Shown here in pieces: positions 25,095 to 32,401 of a stretch of 64,000 nt of DNA. The stretch's first letter is position 1. Every line of letters starts with the position of its first letter. Under the pieces are notes generated by a model, which searched no databases, had not been told where the DNA came from, and saw only the letters and a program-made list of their open reading frames with translations. This DNA is from Lentisphaeria bacterium (GTDB lineage Bacteria; Verrucomicrobiota; Lentisphaeria; Victivallales; UBA1829). The stretch is from contig DPDG01000107.1 in NCBI GenBank assembly GCA_003526375.1, forward strand, positions 62,001-126,000, written 5' to 3'. The position numbers and the translations under genes are program-made.

Positions 25095-25919
25095 ATGTTT
25101 ACTCCTGAAAACATCACAACTCCCTTTACGGAAGATTCCTATGATACGCCGGAAAACTGTCCGCGCAGCCTGTGGGAATATCTGACGCTGGGAACCCGTT
25201 TCTCCTTTTACCTGCGTAATTTCTATGTGTTTTATGATTCCGGCAGACGCTGCCGCGCGCATAACTTCAATGGACAGCCGCAGTCGGATAATTCTCTGAA
25301 AAATTTCCGTATCGTCGAAAGCTGCGGCGGGAAGATTCACCTGCGCGGACTCGGCAATCTTTCCCGTTTTTCCGAACCGGCGGTGATTATCGGCAATCAC
25401 ATGAGCCTGCTGGAAACCGCGCTGATGCATGCGTTCATACGCCCGCGCCGGGAATTCTGTTTCGTAATCAAACGTTCCCTCCTGGACGTGCCGTACTTCG
25501 GAGACATCATGCACCGGCTCGGCTGCATTCCCGTGGACCGCAAGAACCCGCGCGATGATTTCAAGGCTGTCATGACCGAAGGTGCAAAGAGGATTGCGGA
25601 GGGGAAAAGCATCGTGATTTTCCCGCAGTCCACACGTTCTGAAGTATTTGATCCGGCACAGTTCAATACGATCGGCGTCAAGCTCGCCAAACATACCGGC
25701 GCCCCGATTATTCCGATGGCGCTCCGCACGGATTTTCTGGCGAATGGAAAACTGGTGAAGGACCTCGGTCCGATCCGCCGGAAAAATCCGGTTTATTTTG
25801 AGTTCGGGGAGCCGATCATGCAGGTTTCCGCTTCCGGCAAGGCGGAACATGCGCAGATTGTCGAATTTATCAAAGACAGAGTAATTTCATGGGGCTGCAA
25901 GGTTGCCGAACCCCAATGA
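25095..25919 (+). CDS. Lysophospholipid acyltransferase-like (PlsC family) with altered motifs
   Basis: 274 aa, starting at the ATG at 25095 just after hisA. The fold is that of glycerolipid acyltransferases, which transfer acyl chains to lysophosphatidic acid or related acceptors. Motif I reads NHMSLLE (H-X4-E instead of the usual H-X4-D), motif III reads FPQSTRS (usual FPEGTRS). GCIPVDRKNPRDDFKAVM and KHTGAPIIPMALRTD are conserved. Two key acidic residues are therefore replaced, so activity or substrate may differ. No strong ribosome-binding site. Confidence 0.75.
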   Translation: MFTPENITTPFTEDSYDTPENCPRSLWEYLTLGTRFSFYLRNFYVFYDSGRRCRAHNFNGQPQSDNSLKNFRIVESCGGKIHLRGLGNLSRFSEPAVIIGNHMSLLETALMHAFIRPRREFCFVIKRSLLDVPYFGDIMHRLGCIPVDRKNPRDDFKAVMTEGAKRIAEGKSIVIFPQSTRSEVFDPAQFNTIGVKLAKHTGAPIIPMALRTDFLANGKLVKDLGPIRRKNPVYFEFGEPIMQVSASGKAEHAQIVEFIKDRVISWGCKVAEPQ

Positions 25920-25932
25920 TCTGGAGAAACCG

Positions 25933-27027
25933 ATGAATACTGTAAATGTGGAACTGGCGGAGCGCTCCTATCCGATTTTCGTCGGAGCCGGGCTGTTGGA
26001 CCAGTTGGATGTTCTGCTCGGCGGAGCCCTGAAAGACCGTTCCGTTTTTCTCGTGACCGATTCCAATCTGGAAAAACTTTATCTCGGAAGCGTGGCGGAA
26101 AAGCTTGCGGCGGTTTCGTATTCCGTTCATACGTGTGTCTTTCCCGCCGGAGAAGCGTCCAAACAACTTTCCACGATTGAAACGATCTGCCGCGAAGGGG
26201 TGAGGGCGGGACTGGACCGCAAGTCTGTTTTCGTCGCGCTCGGCGGCGGCGTCTGCGGCGACATGACCGGATTTTCCGCCGCGATCTATATGCGCGGCAC
26301 CCGTTTCATTCAGATCCCGACCTCTCTGCTGGCGATGGTGGATTCTTCCGTCGGCGGCAAGACGGGGGTTGATCTGCCGGAAGGGAAAAATCTGCTCGGC
26401 GCGTTTTTCCAGCCGGAGGCGGTCGTGATTGATACGGATTTTCTGAAAACGCTGTCTGCCCGCGAACTTTCCTGCGGCTATGCCGAACTGATTAAGACCG
26501 CCGTCATTCTGGACGGAACCCTGTTCGATACGCTGGAAAGACATGCTTGTGACCTGCTGGCTCTTGCCGATGCGGAACGGGTTTCCGGGGCAATTTCCCG
26601 TTGCTGCGCCCTGAAGGCGCAGGTGGTTTCCGCAGACGAAAAGGAATCATCCCTGCGCGCCATTCTGAATTACGGGCATACGTTCGGGCACGCGATTGAA
26701 TCTGTGACCGGCTATTCCCTTATCGAACACGGCGAGGGGGTTGCAATCGGCATGTGCATTGCCGCGGAACTTGCCGTCTCCCTGGGACTCATTTCCAGGG
26801 AAACGGCGGCACGTCAGGAGGCGCTTCTGAAAGCTTTCGCCCTGCCCGCGTCAATCCCCGCCGGATATTCCGCCGAAGCGATTTTCAAGGCGATGGGTTC
26901 GGACAAGAAAAACTCCGGGGGCAGGCTGAAACTGATTCTGCCGGAAAAAATCGGCAAGGCGGGGATTTATACGGATGTGCCGGTGGAAAAGATCATGAAC
27001 GCAATCAGTCAACGGATCGGAAAATGA
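25933..27027 (+). CDS. aroB: 3-dehydroquinate synthase
   Basis: 364 aa, second step of the shikimate pathway, NAD+- and metal-dependent. GGGVCGDMTGFSAAIYMRG, TSLLAMVDSSVGGKTGVDL, AELIKTAVILD and LNYGHTFGHAIESVTGYSL (metal-binding His residues) are all present. The ATG at 25933 gives MNTVNVELAERSYPIFVG. Its stop overlaps dprA (ATGA). Confidence 0.96.
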   Translation: MNTVNVELAERSYPIFVGAGLLDQLDVLLGGALKDRSVFLVTDSNLEKLYLGSVAEKLAAVSYSVHTCVFPAGEASKQLSTIETICREGVRAGLDRKSVFVALGGGVCGDMTGFSAAIYMRGTRFIQIPTSLLAMVDSSVGGKTGVDLPEGKNLLGAFFQPEAVVIDTDFLKTLSARELSCGYAELIKTAVILDGTLFDTLERHACDLLALADAERVSGAISRCCALKAQVVSADEKESSLRAILNYGHTFGHAIESVTGYSLIEHGEGVAIGMCIAAELAVSLGLISRETAARQEALLKAFALPASIPAGYSAEAIFKAMGSDKKNSGGRLKLILPEKIGKAGIYTDVPVEKIMNAISQRIGK

Positions 27028-28151
27028 TTGACAGAGAGGCTTATATCGTTCTGAACATGCTCAGCGGGATCGGGCCGGCGCGTCTTGCGACGCTTCTTTC
27101 GGTGTGCGGGACGCCGTCTGAAATCTTTGCCTGCCCGGAGCACGATCTTGCGGTGATTCAGGGAATCGGTCCTGTCCTTGCGGAGAAGATCGCCCACTGG
27201 GAACGCTACGTCGATCTGAAACATGAGCTGGACCTTGCCGAACGCGGCGGTGTCCGCATCATCACGCGCGGCGAGGAGAATTATCCCGAACTTCTGGGCA
27301 CGATTCACGATGCGCCGGTCTGTCTTTATGTGCGCGGCGAAATTCCCGACACGATTTCCTACCGCTCCCTTGCCGTTGTCGGCACGCGCAACATGACGCA
27401 GTATGGCCAGCGCATGGCGCAACACCTTTCCGAAGCCGCCGCCTTTGCCGGATTTACCGTCGTTTCGGGTCTGGCTTACGGCGTGGACGCCGTTGCCCAC
27501 CGTGCCGCGCTGAACGCCGGAGGGCTTTCCGTGAGCGTGCTGGGCGGCGGACTGGCGCGGATTCAGCCGCAGGAGCATGTCCCGCTTGCCCGCGATATCA
27601 CACAGCATGGCGCGGTCATCAGCGAATTCCCGATGGAATTTTCTCCCACGCGTCATTCGTTCCCGATGCGCAACCGGATTATTTCCGGCATTTCCAAGGC
27701 TACGCTGGTCGTGGAAGCCGGGCTGAACAGCGGGTCTCTGATTACGGCGTCTTTCGCCTGCGAGCAGGGACGCACGATTTTCGCGGTTCCGGGGCAGGCG
27801 GACAATCCGCAGGCGGCTGGGTGCAACAAACTGATCCGGCAGAATGCGATTCTTGTGGAAAACTTCGATCATATTCTGGAGGAGTTCGATTTCCTGCCGG
27901 GCTTTTCACGGGACAGAAACACTTTGCGTGAGGAAAATGCCGCGGAACAGTTTTTCGAGGAACAGGCGGATGCGTCGCTTTCGACGGAAGCCGCACGGAT
28001 TGTGGAGTTTCTGGCGAAAGGCGATGCATCGGTCGACGATATTTCCGCCGCGACCGGAATTTCCGCATCCGAGGTCATGTCCACGCTGATCGGGCTCGAA
28101 CTTCTGCGCAAGGTCCGCAAAGAGGGCGGCGTCTACCACCGCCTGCGCTGA
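27024..28151 (+). CDS. dprA: DNA processing protein DprA/Smf
   Basis: 375 aa. It loads RecA on incoming single-stranded DNA in transformable bacteria. Residues about 1-65 have helix-hairpin-helix features (LSGIGPARLATLL, IQGIGPVLAEKIA). The Rossmann core has VVGTRNMTQYGQRMAQHLSE, SGLAYGVDAVAHRAAL, FPMRNRIISGISKATLVVEA and SGSLITASFACEQGR. The C-terminal 60 residues form a winged helix (VDDISAATGISASEVMSTLI). Start overlaps the aroB stop. Confidence 0.95.
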   Translation: MIDREAYIVLNMLSGIGPARLATLLSVCGTPSEIFACPEHDLAVIQGIGPVLAEKIAHWERYVDLKHELDLAERGGVRIITRGEENYPELLGTIHDAPVCLYVRGEIPDTISYRSLAVVGTRNMTQYGQRMAQHLSEAAAFAGFTVVSGLAYGVDAVAHRAALNAGGLSVSVLGGGLARIQPQEHVPLARDITQHGAVISEFPMEFSPTRHSFPMRNRIISGISKATLVVEAGLNSGSLITASFACEQGRTIFAVPGQADNPQAAGCNKLIRQNAILVENFDHILEEFDFLPGFSRDRNTLREENAAEQFFEEQADASLSTEAARIVEFLAKGDASVDDISAATGISASEVMSTLIGLELLRKVRKEGGVYHRLR

Positions 28152-28152
28152 T

Positions 28153-28770
28153 TTACGGAACCAGCCGATGCCAGCGTGAAGGATTGTGGAATCCCGTATC
28201 CGGGAAGTATGCCGTGGATGACATCTCCGGTTTTTCCTGTCCGTGTGAATAATTGTAACGGCAGACTGCGAAGCGGCTTCCCCATGCCTCTTTTTCCGTG
28301 ATCCGCATTCCGGCAAAAGGAATGCACATTACGGCATACCAGTAATTCTCCTCCCGGCGGACTTGCACCCGGTGCGTCATGCCGGATTCGAAAATCTGTT
28401 TTTCAAACGGGACGCTGCCCATTCTGGAAACCGGCGGAAGGTGCAGTTGCAGAGTAATGCCTTCCGGCGTGACATGGAACTCGAAATAGTCGTCCTGTCC
28501 CGCCGGCTGGATGAAAAACTCGCAGACGTCGCCGGTTGTCCAGGTCCGTTCATTGTTGACCTTTGCAGTGTTGAAGATATCGCTGTCATGAAAGAGCGCG
28601 TGAATGCGGAACGAATCCTTTTCGGCGGTCAATGCCGCGCATCCCCCCTCCTGGCAGGGTTGGCAGGTCTTGTGATTGCGGAGCCGGAGTATTTCCCCGG
28701 AATGAACTGTTTCCGGGTTCTGTCCCGCATGAGGAGTTTCTTTCAGGGAATCATATAATTTTTCAAACAT
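28153..28770 (-). CDS. CBM9-like domain protein
   Basis: 205 aa made almost wholly of a family-9-like carbohydrate-binding (DOMON-type) domain: TWTTGDVCEFFIQPAGQDDY, FEFHVTPEG and WYAVMCIPFAGMRI. No signal peptide is visible (MFEKLYDSLKETPHAG), which is odd for a sugar-binding module. GGAGGAACGGCGAT precedes the ATG. It is second in a minus-strand pair after the MFS transporter; both may serve uptake of a sugar. Confidence 0.7.
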   Translation of the reverse strand: MFEKLYDSLKETPHAGQNPETVHSGEILRLRNHKTCQPCQEGGCAALTAEKDSFRIHALFHDSDIFNTAKVNNERTWTTGDVCEFFIQPAGQDDYFEFHVTPEGITLQLHLPPVSRMGSVPFEKQIFESGMTHRVQVRREENYWYAVMCIPFAGMRITEKEAWGSRFAVCRYNYSHGQEKPEMSSTAYFPDTGFHNPSRWHRLVP

Positions 28771-28794
28771 ATCGCCGTTCCTCCGGTTGATTGG

Positions 28795-30009
28795 TCAAGT
28801 TTCCTGTTTTCTGGGGATAAGCATTGCGAATGCGCTGTTTGCCAGCGCCATGACTGCGGAAAAGCTGAACAGTACGCCGACTCCGAACTTCTGCCAGACC
28901 CAGCCGCCGGCGAGTGCCGCGAGAATGCTGATCAGGTGGTTGATCGAGATTCCCGTGGTGAGGGTTGCCGTGACTTCTTCCGCGGAGTCGGAAATATCGC
29001 GGACATACATGCTGGTCGCCATGGCTGTGGTGCTGATGACGGCGTCCAGCAGGAAGTTCACGCAGACCACGGCGTAGGCGACGGAATATGTAAACATCCG
29101 GTTTGCGTATCCGTATGTAATGCAGACGAAAAACAGAATGACCGTGTCGAAAATCATGATGTTCCGGTATCCGATACGGTCCGTCAGCTTCCCGATCAGG
29201 GGGGCGCAGAAGATATTGACCAGTGCACAGACGCCGACAAGCAGCGCCATGGTTGTTGTGTCCATTCCGTAATTCAGGATCAGCACATACGGTGCAAAGG
29301 TGATGAAAATCTGTTTCCTGGCGCCGTAAAAGAGCTCCAGAACATAGAATTTGCCGTATTTCCGGTTGTAATAGAGCCGCGGCCTTTTGACGTCTTTTAC
29401 ATCGATTTTACAGAACAGAGTGCAAAGGAAACTTGCAAACAGAAGCAGGCAGATCAGAACCCATACGATATTGTAGAGGACAACCTTGTCCGCGATGCCG
29501 AACCAGCCGATCCCCGCAAAAAAGATCGCGGCGACAGTCGCGCTTCCGATCACGTTTCCGGCATTCATGGCTCCGGTCACGACTCCCAGCGACTCCCCGA
29601 TCCGCCCCGCTTTTGCAACATGCATCGCAATCGTGCTCCGGACAGGCATCAGAATATGCTCGCCGGTGCTCCAGATCATGATCAGGAGCGTGATGACCGC
29701 CTTGTCCGCCGAGAGCAGGAGCCCCGCAACCCCCGCCAGAGAAATCAGTGTGCCGATCCGCAGAATCTTCCACTCCGCCTTTTTGTGCATCAGCGCCAGA
29801 ATGAAAACGAGAAGCAGTCCGGGCATTTCACGGAAGAACTCCAGCAGTCCGCGTTGGAACTCATCGACTCCGCGGACCTCCGCCAGATAGTTGTTCAATA
29901 CCGCCGTAAAACATCCCGCTCCGATTCCCCAGACGAGAATGCTGGAGAAAAACGGAACCGCTCCCGATTTCGGGATGAAATGATCCGAAAACTCTTTTAT
30001 GGCTTGCAT
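28795..30009 (-). CDS. MFS transporter
   Basis: 404 aa, about 12 membrane helices (VPFFSSILVWGIGAGCF, LLLVFILALMHK, LLLFASFLCTLFCKI, ALLVGVCALVNIFCAPLIGK and others). The cytoplasmic LIGKLTDRIGYRNIM is the MFS motif A-like loop between helices 8 and 9. The substrate is unknown. A 24-bp gap separates it from the CBM9-like gene. Confidence 0.8.
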   Translation of the reverse strand: MQAIKEFSDHFIPKSGAVPFFSSILVWGIGAGCFTAVLNNYLAEVRGVDEFQRGLLEFFREMPGLLLVFILALMHKKAEWKILRIGTLISLAGVAGLLLSADKAVITLLIMIWSTGEHILMPVRSTIAMHVAKAGRIGESLGVVTGAMNAGNVIGSATVAAIFFAGIGWFGIADKVVLYNIVWVLICLLLFASFLCTLFCKIDVKDVKRPRLYYNRKYGKFYVLELFYGARKQIFITFAPYVLILNYGMDTTTMALLVGVCALVNIFCAPLIGKLTDRIGYRNIMIFDTVILFFVCITYGYANRMFTYSVAYAVVCVNFLLDAVISTTAMATSMYVRDISDSAEEVTATLTTGISINHLISILAALAGGWVWQKFGVGVLFSFSAVMALANSAFAMLIPRKQET

Positions 30010-30134
30010 ACCCGGAACTCCTGCGTCGAAATGAAAAACATTAATATACCCAATTCTGCGGGAAAAACCATTGGTCTTCTCAATTTATTCCATAAAAAAC
30101 AGCTCAGGCGGAATTCTATCTTCTTTAATTTTTC

Positions 30135-30274
30135 AGGGGGGTAAACCCTGATCCTCCGGTCGACTTTTCGTGACGGAAAAATGCGCCAGCATTTTTCTCG
30201 GGTCAAGGGTGTTGCCCTTGTCGTGGCCCAGCGTCGAATCGCTGGTCGCCGGAGGCGAAATCTCCGCCCGGAGC
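30135..30274 (+). repeat. Dispersed repeat A, copy 1
   Basis: Starts near GGGGGGTAAACCCTGATCC and includes the hallmark CTCGGGTCAAGGG-(6)-CCCTTGTCG with an AAGGG/CCCTT hairpin, then ATCGCTGGTCGCCGGAGG and AAATCTCCGCCCGGAG. Similar stretches occur at 30366 and 51702. It creates spurious ORFs reading like LGSRALPLSW; I see no gene. Confidence 0.7.
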
Positions 30275-30365
30275 GGTCCAATCCGCTCACTGGCGAGAAC
30301 TTTTCTTGTGGAAAAGTTCGAGAGCTCCGGGCGCTTCCCGTATTTCCGTCGTTTGTCGAAACTTT

Positions 30366-30428
30366 GCGTCAGCATTTTTCTCGGGTCAAGGGCGTTGCCC
30401 TTGTCGCGGTCCGGCGGCGGTTTGCCAG
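30366..30428 (+). repeat. Dispersed repeat A, copy 2 (partial)
   Basis: A shorter copy, in the same orientation, of the same unit: GCGTCAGCATTTTTCTCGGG, then AAGGGCGTTGCCCTT and a GGTCCGGCGGCGG end. It lies 183 bp after copy 1 and ends just before the T-rich start of the duplicated pseudopilin locus. Confidence 0.65.
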
Positions 30429-30481
30429 AGCATCATGAAGCACCGGCAGAAACTTTTTTTCGATTTTTTTGTTTCGGCCTA

Positions 30482-30509
30482 TTGTTTTTTTCAGCTTCTT
30501 AATTATAAT
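30482..30509 (+). promoter_or_regulatory. Promoter upstream of the inverted dif-like pair, unit 1
   Basis: TTGTTT (30482-30487), 16-bp spacer, TATAAT (30504-30509). The same arrangement is kept at 31993-32020 in unit 2. Transcription would start about 35 bp before the first dif-like site, outside the possibly invertible segment. Confidence 0.65.
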
Positions 30510-30550
30510 ATATAGTATGGATGGCGATATTGCATGAATTTGTATAACGG

Positions 30551-30574
30551 CGCATAATAACTACTATGTTATGC
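30551..30574 (+). repeat. dif-like inverted site, unit 1, left arm
   Basis: 24 bp: CGCATAAT, centre AACTAC, then TATGTTA and TGC. The outer parts match the arms of E. coli dif (CGCATAAT and TATGTTA). The reverse complement occurs perfectly at 30694-30717. With flanking bases it also forms a GCGCATAA/TTATGCGC stem followed by seven Ts (30577-30583), an intrinsic-terminator-like structure. Confidence 0.75.
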
Positions 30575-30693
30575 GCTTTTTTTGTGCAGATATATTGCGC
30601 TTTTGAACTCATTATATCCCCTTTTTTCTGTTGAATTTTTCTTCTCTGTTTTTCCGGATATTCTCTTTTTTATTCGATATTTTGAATTCAACG

Positions 30694-30717
30694 GCATAAC
30701 ATAGTAGTTATTATGCG
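30694..30717 (-). repeat. dif-like inverted site, unit 1, right arm
   Basis: Exact reverse complement of 30551-30574, including the central six bases. The 119 bp between the two arms (30575-30693) are pyrimidine-rich with no gene. Confidence 0.75.
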
Positions 30718-30806
30718 ACGCGGCTTGTTCCATTTTTCTTCTCTTTCCCTTACGGATTTTCCGGCTTGTGAATTTTTCGATTAAAACTGCCAATGGAAAA
30801 TGATGT

Positions 30807-30816
30807 AAAGGAGGTT
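30807..30816 (+). promoter_or_regulatory. Strong Shine-Dalgarno-like sequence in leader, unit 1
   Basis: AAAGGAGGTT sits about 90 bp before the pseudopilin start, with a matching copy at 32300-32309 in unit 2. The only near start codon is TTG, immediately adjacent, opening a 9-codon ORF. Either a leader peptide or a ribosome standby site; unproven. Confidence 0.35.
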
Positions 30817-30905
30817 GTATTTACAGAAAAGACAGAAAGACTGAGTTTTTTGAAAACGATTCGGGTAGTCCCGGAATCAAAGAAACAAAACATATGGAGG
30901 AAAAA

Positions 30906-31631
30906 ATGAAATTCAGAAAAGAACAGGGTTTCACCCTTATCGAGCTCCTCGTCGTGATTGCGATCATCGCGATTCTGGCAGGGATGCTGCTCCCCGCTTT
31001 GAACTCGGCACGCGAGAAAGCACGCCGTATCGCCTGCACCAGCAACCTGAAACAGATCGGCCTTGCCGCGAAGATGTATTCCGGCGACTATGGCGAGCAG
31101 TTTCCGACTGCGGGACCAAATAACACAGATGGAACTGTTCTCCACAACGGAAAATCTCTCTCGCAGTTGGTAAATACAAATTATCTTACCGATTTCAAGG
31201 TTTATATCTGTTCTTCTTCTACGACATCTCCGGCTGCATTACAGAGTGGTGGAACGCTTGAAGCCTGGGGAACCGATTTAACAGATAGTGCCATCAATCG
31301 TTTTGGTCAAGCTTGTTCAACAGGTCCGGATGCGGCTAATGTGGGTATAAACTTTTCTTATACTTGGATTGCCGGTATGAATGAGAACGATAATCCTGAC
31401 AGTGGATTGAGTTTCGATGTTGGTAAGAGCAATAACGCTGACAAATCCAATCATGAAAAGTATGGAAATATTCTTTACGTGGATGGTTCCGCCAGAGCGG
31501 CAGTTGGTGTTGATTGGACGGGGCAGATTAAATTCCGTGGAGAAACAACTAAAAAATCCGGTTCTGCTTCTACTGAACTCTTTACCAAGGATAATCCCCC
31601 GTCAGATACAGATGATCAGTTGACGAAATAA
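30906..31631 (+). CDS. Type IV pseudopilin-like protein, tandem copy 1
   Basis: 241 aa. The ATG at 30906 is five bases after GGAGG; an ATG at 30894 overlaps that site and is rejected. MKFRKEQG|FTLIELLVVIAI is a textbook prepilin peptidase site with Glu at +5. LLPALNSAREKARRIACTSN and NHEKYGNILYVDGSARAAVG (H-X9-DG-like) mark the DUF1559 type. Copy 2 at 32402 is nearly identical in the first 45 residues and diverges in the exposed middle. The gene is framed by an inverted dif-like pair upstream and a structured terminator downstream. Confidence 0.85.
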   Translation: MKFRKEQGFTLIELLVVIAIIAILAGMLLPALNSAREKARRIACTSNLKQIGLAAKMYSGDYGEQFPTAGPNNTDGTVLHNGKSLSQLVNTNYLTDFKVYICSSSTTSPAALQSGGTLEAWGTDLTDSAINRFGQACSTGPDAANVGINFSYTWIAGMNENDNPDSGLSFDVGKSNNADKSNHEKYGNILYVDGSARAAVGVDWTGQIKFRGETTKKSGSASTELFTKDNPPSDTDDQLTK

Positions 31632-31668
31632 TAAACTGATCAAAGGATGGAATTAGTCCATTGAGCTT

Positions 31669-31775
31669 CGTTCCCCGAATAACGGACAGGGTCAATTTGG
31701 CTGCGAACCGTATTTCCTCCAAATTTGCGTCCTTGCTCAGATTCTGTCCGTTATTCGGGGAACGAGCCTTTTTTT
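31669..31775 (+). terminator. Long structured terminator with conserved 54-nt loop, unit 1
   Basis: A 21-bp perfect stem (31669-31689 with 31744-31764) encloses a 54-nt loop and is followed by seven Ts (31769-31775). The loop includes a CAATTTGG/CCAAATTTG pair. Unit 2 has the same stem and loop lengths, a near-identical loop, and two compensatory base-pair changes in the stem. Confidence 0.85.
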
Positions 31776-31841
31776 AGATAGCGAGATAGCGAGATAGCGA
31801 GATAGCGAGATAGCGAGATAGCGAGATAGCGAGATTGCGAG
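31776..31841 (+). repeat. 8-bp tandem repeat, unit 1
   Basis: GCGAGATA repeated six times without change from 31781, then one GCGAGATT unit. It follows the terminator T-run directly. No gene. Confidence 0.9.
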
Positions 31842-31847
31842 GTGTGG

Positions 31848-31869
31848 AAAAGGAATGGATTCCTTTTGA
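31848..31869 (+). repeat. Small hairpin after the tandem repeats, unit 1
   Basis: AAAAGGAAT-GG-ATTCCTTTT; unit 2 has AAAAGGAA-CGGA-TTCCTTTT at 33407. It marks the end of the duplicated unit. The rest of 31870-31967 shows nothing I recognise. Confidence 0.55.
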
Positions 31870-31992
31870 TCCTTCTTCACACAGGTTAATAGTCCTTTCA
31901 GGAACATCATATCATGAACGTCGGTAAATGGAAAGTTTTCGTCGTTCAATTGCTTTTGACAGATTTTTTTTCGATTTTTTCTAATCGGGGTA

Positions 31993-32020
31993 TTGTTTTT
32001 TCTTGATTTTTAATTATAAT
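31993..32020 (+). promoter_or_regulatory. Promoter upstream of the inverted dif-like pair, unit 2
   Basis: TTGTTT (31993-31998), 16-bp spacer, TATAAT (32015-32020), the same as in unit 1. Confidence 0.65.
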
Positions 32021-32058
32021 ATAAGAATGAAGTTCCAGTGTATGAATTTGGATAGCGG

Positions 32059-32081
32059 CGCATAATAATCGATATGTTATG
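32059..32081 (+). repeat. dif-like inverted site, unit 2, left arm
   Basis: CGCATAAT, centre AATCGA, then TATGTTATG. It differs from unit 1 only in the central bases. With neighbours it forms GGCGCATAA/TTATGCGCC followed by GTTTTT, again terminator-like. Confidence 0.75.
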
Positions 32082-32199
32082 CGCCGTTTTTGTATACAAT
32101 GCTTCATTTTAGCCTCTTTTTCCCTTGTTTTTATCTCTGTTTGTTCTCTTCTTGTTCTGATGAAAATCTTCCAATCCTCTCATATTTTGAATTGAGACA

Positions 32200-32222
32200 C
32201 ATAACATATCGATTATTATGCG
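32200..32222 (-). repeat. dif-like inverted site, unit 2, right arm
   Basis: Exact reverse complement of 32059-32081, 118 bp downstream. All four central differences from unit 1 are mirrored in this arm. Confidence 0.75.
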
Positions 32223-32299
32223 ACGTTATATGATCCGTTTTTCTCTTTCAGACTCATTTTGTTTCTGAAAATACTGGTTTTTATTATCAAAATGGGAGT

Positions 32300-32309
32300 A
32301 AAGGAGGTT
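32300..32309 (+). promoter_or_regulatory. Strong Shine-Dalgarno-like sequence in leader, unit 2
   Basis: AAAGGAGGTT, as in unit 1, with an adjacent TTG opening an 11-codon Lys-rich ORF that ends in TAG at about 32343. Confidence 0.35.
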
Positions 32310-32401
32310 TGGTTCAAAAGAAAAAAGACACATTCAGAAAGTAGAATTCATGATCTCTATGAGCAAGGGGATCAAAAAAAACAAAACATATGGAGGAAAA
32401 A

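Larger units (their letters stand above)
30448..31870 (+). repeat. Pseudopilin locus, tandem unit 1
   Basis: First copy of a roughly 1.5-kb tandem duplication (second at 31968-33430). In order: T-rich tract, promoter, dif-like site, 119-bp spacer, inverted dif-like site, leader, pseudopilin gene, long hairpin terminator, 8-bp tandem repeats and a small AAAAGGAAT/ATTCCTTTT hairpin. Matching landmarks are 1,496-1,536 bp apart in the two units. Confidence 0.8.

Noticed and set aside
30135..30428. Small proteins reading LGSRALPLSW in the repeat regions
   Set aside because: The same reading appears in every repeat A copy because the DNA is repeated; it follows the repeat rather than a conserved gene.
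30575..30693. Integron attC site (GTTATGC ... GCATAAC)
   Set aside because: The ends superficially fit R boxes, but the inner part does not fold as an attC hairpin, no integrase is near, and the dif-like arms with matched centres fit better.
30575..30693. Promoter inside the possibly invertible segment
   Set aside because: A TATAAT exists on the minus strand at 30611-30616 but lacks any -35 at 16-18 bp, and unit 2 has no equivalent.
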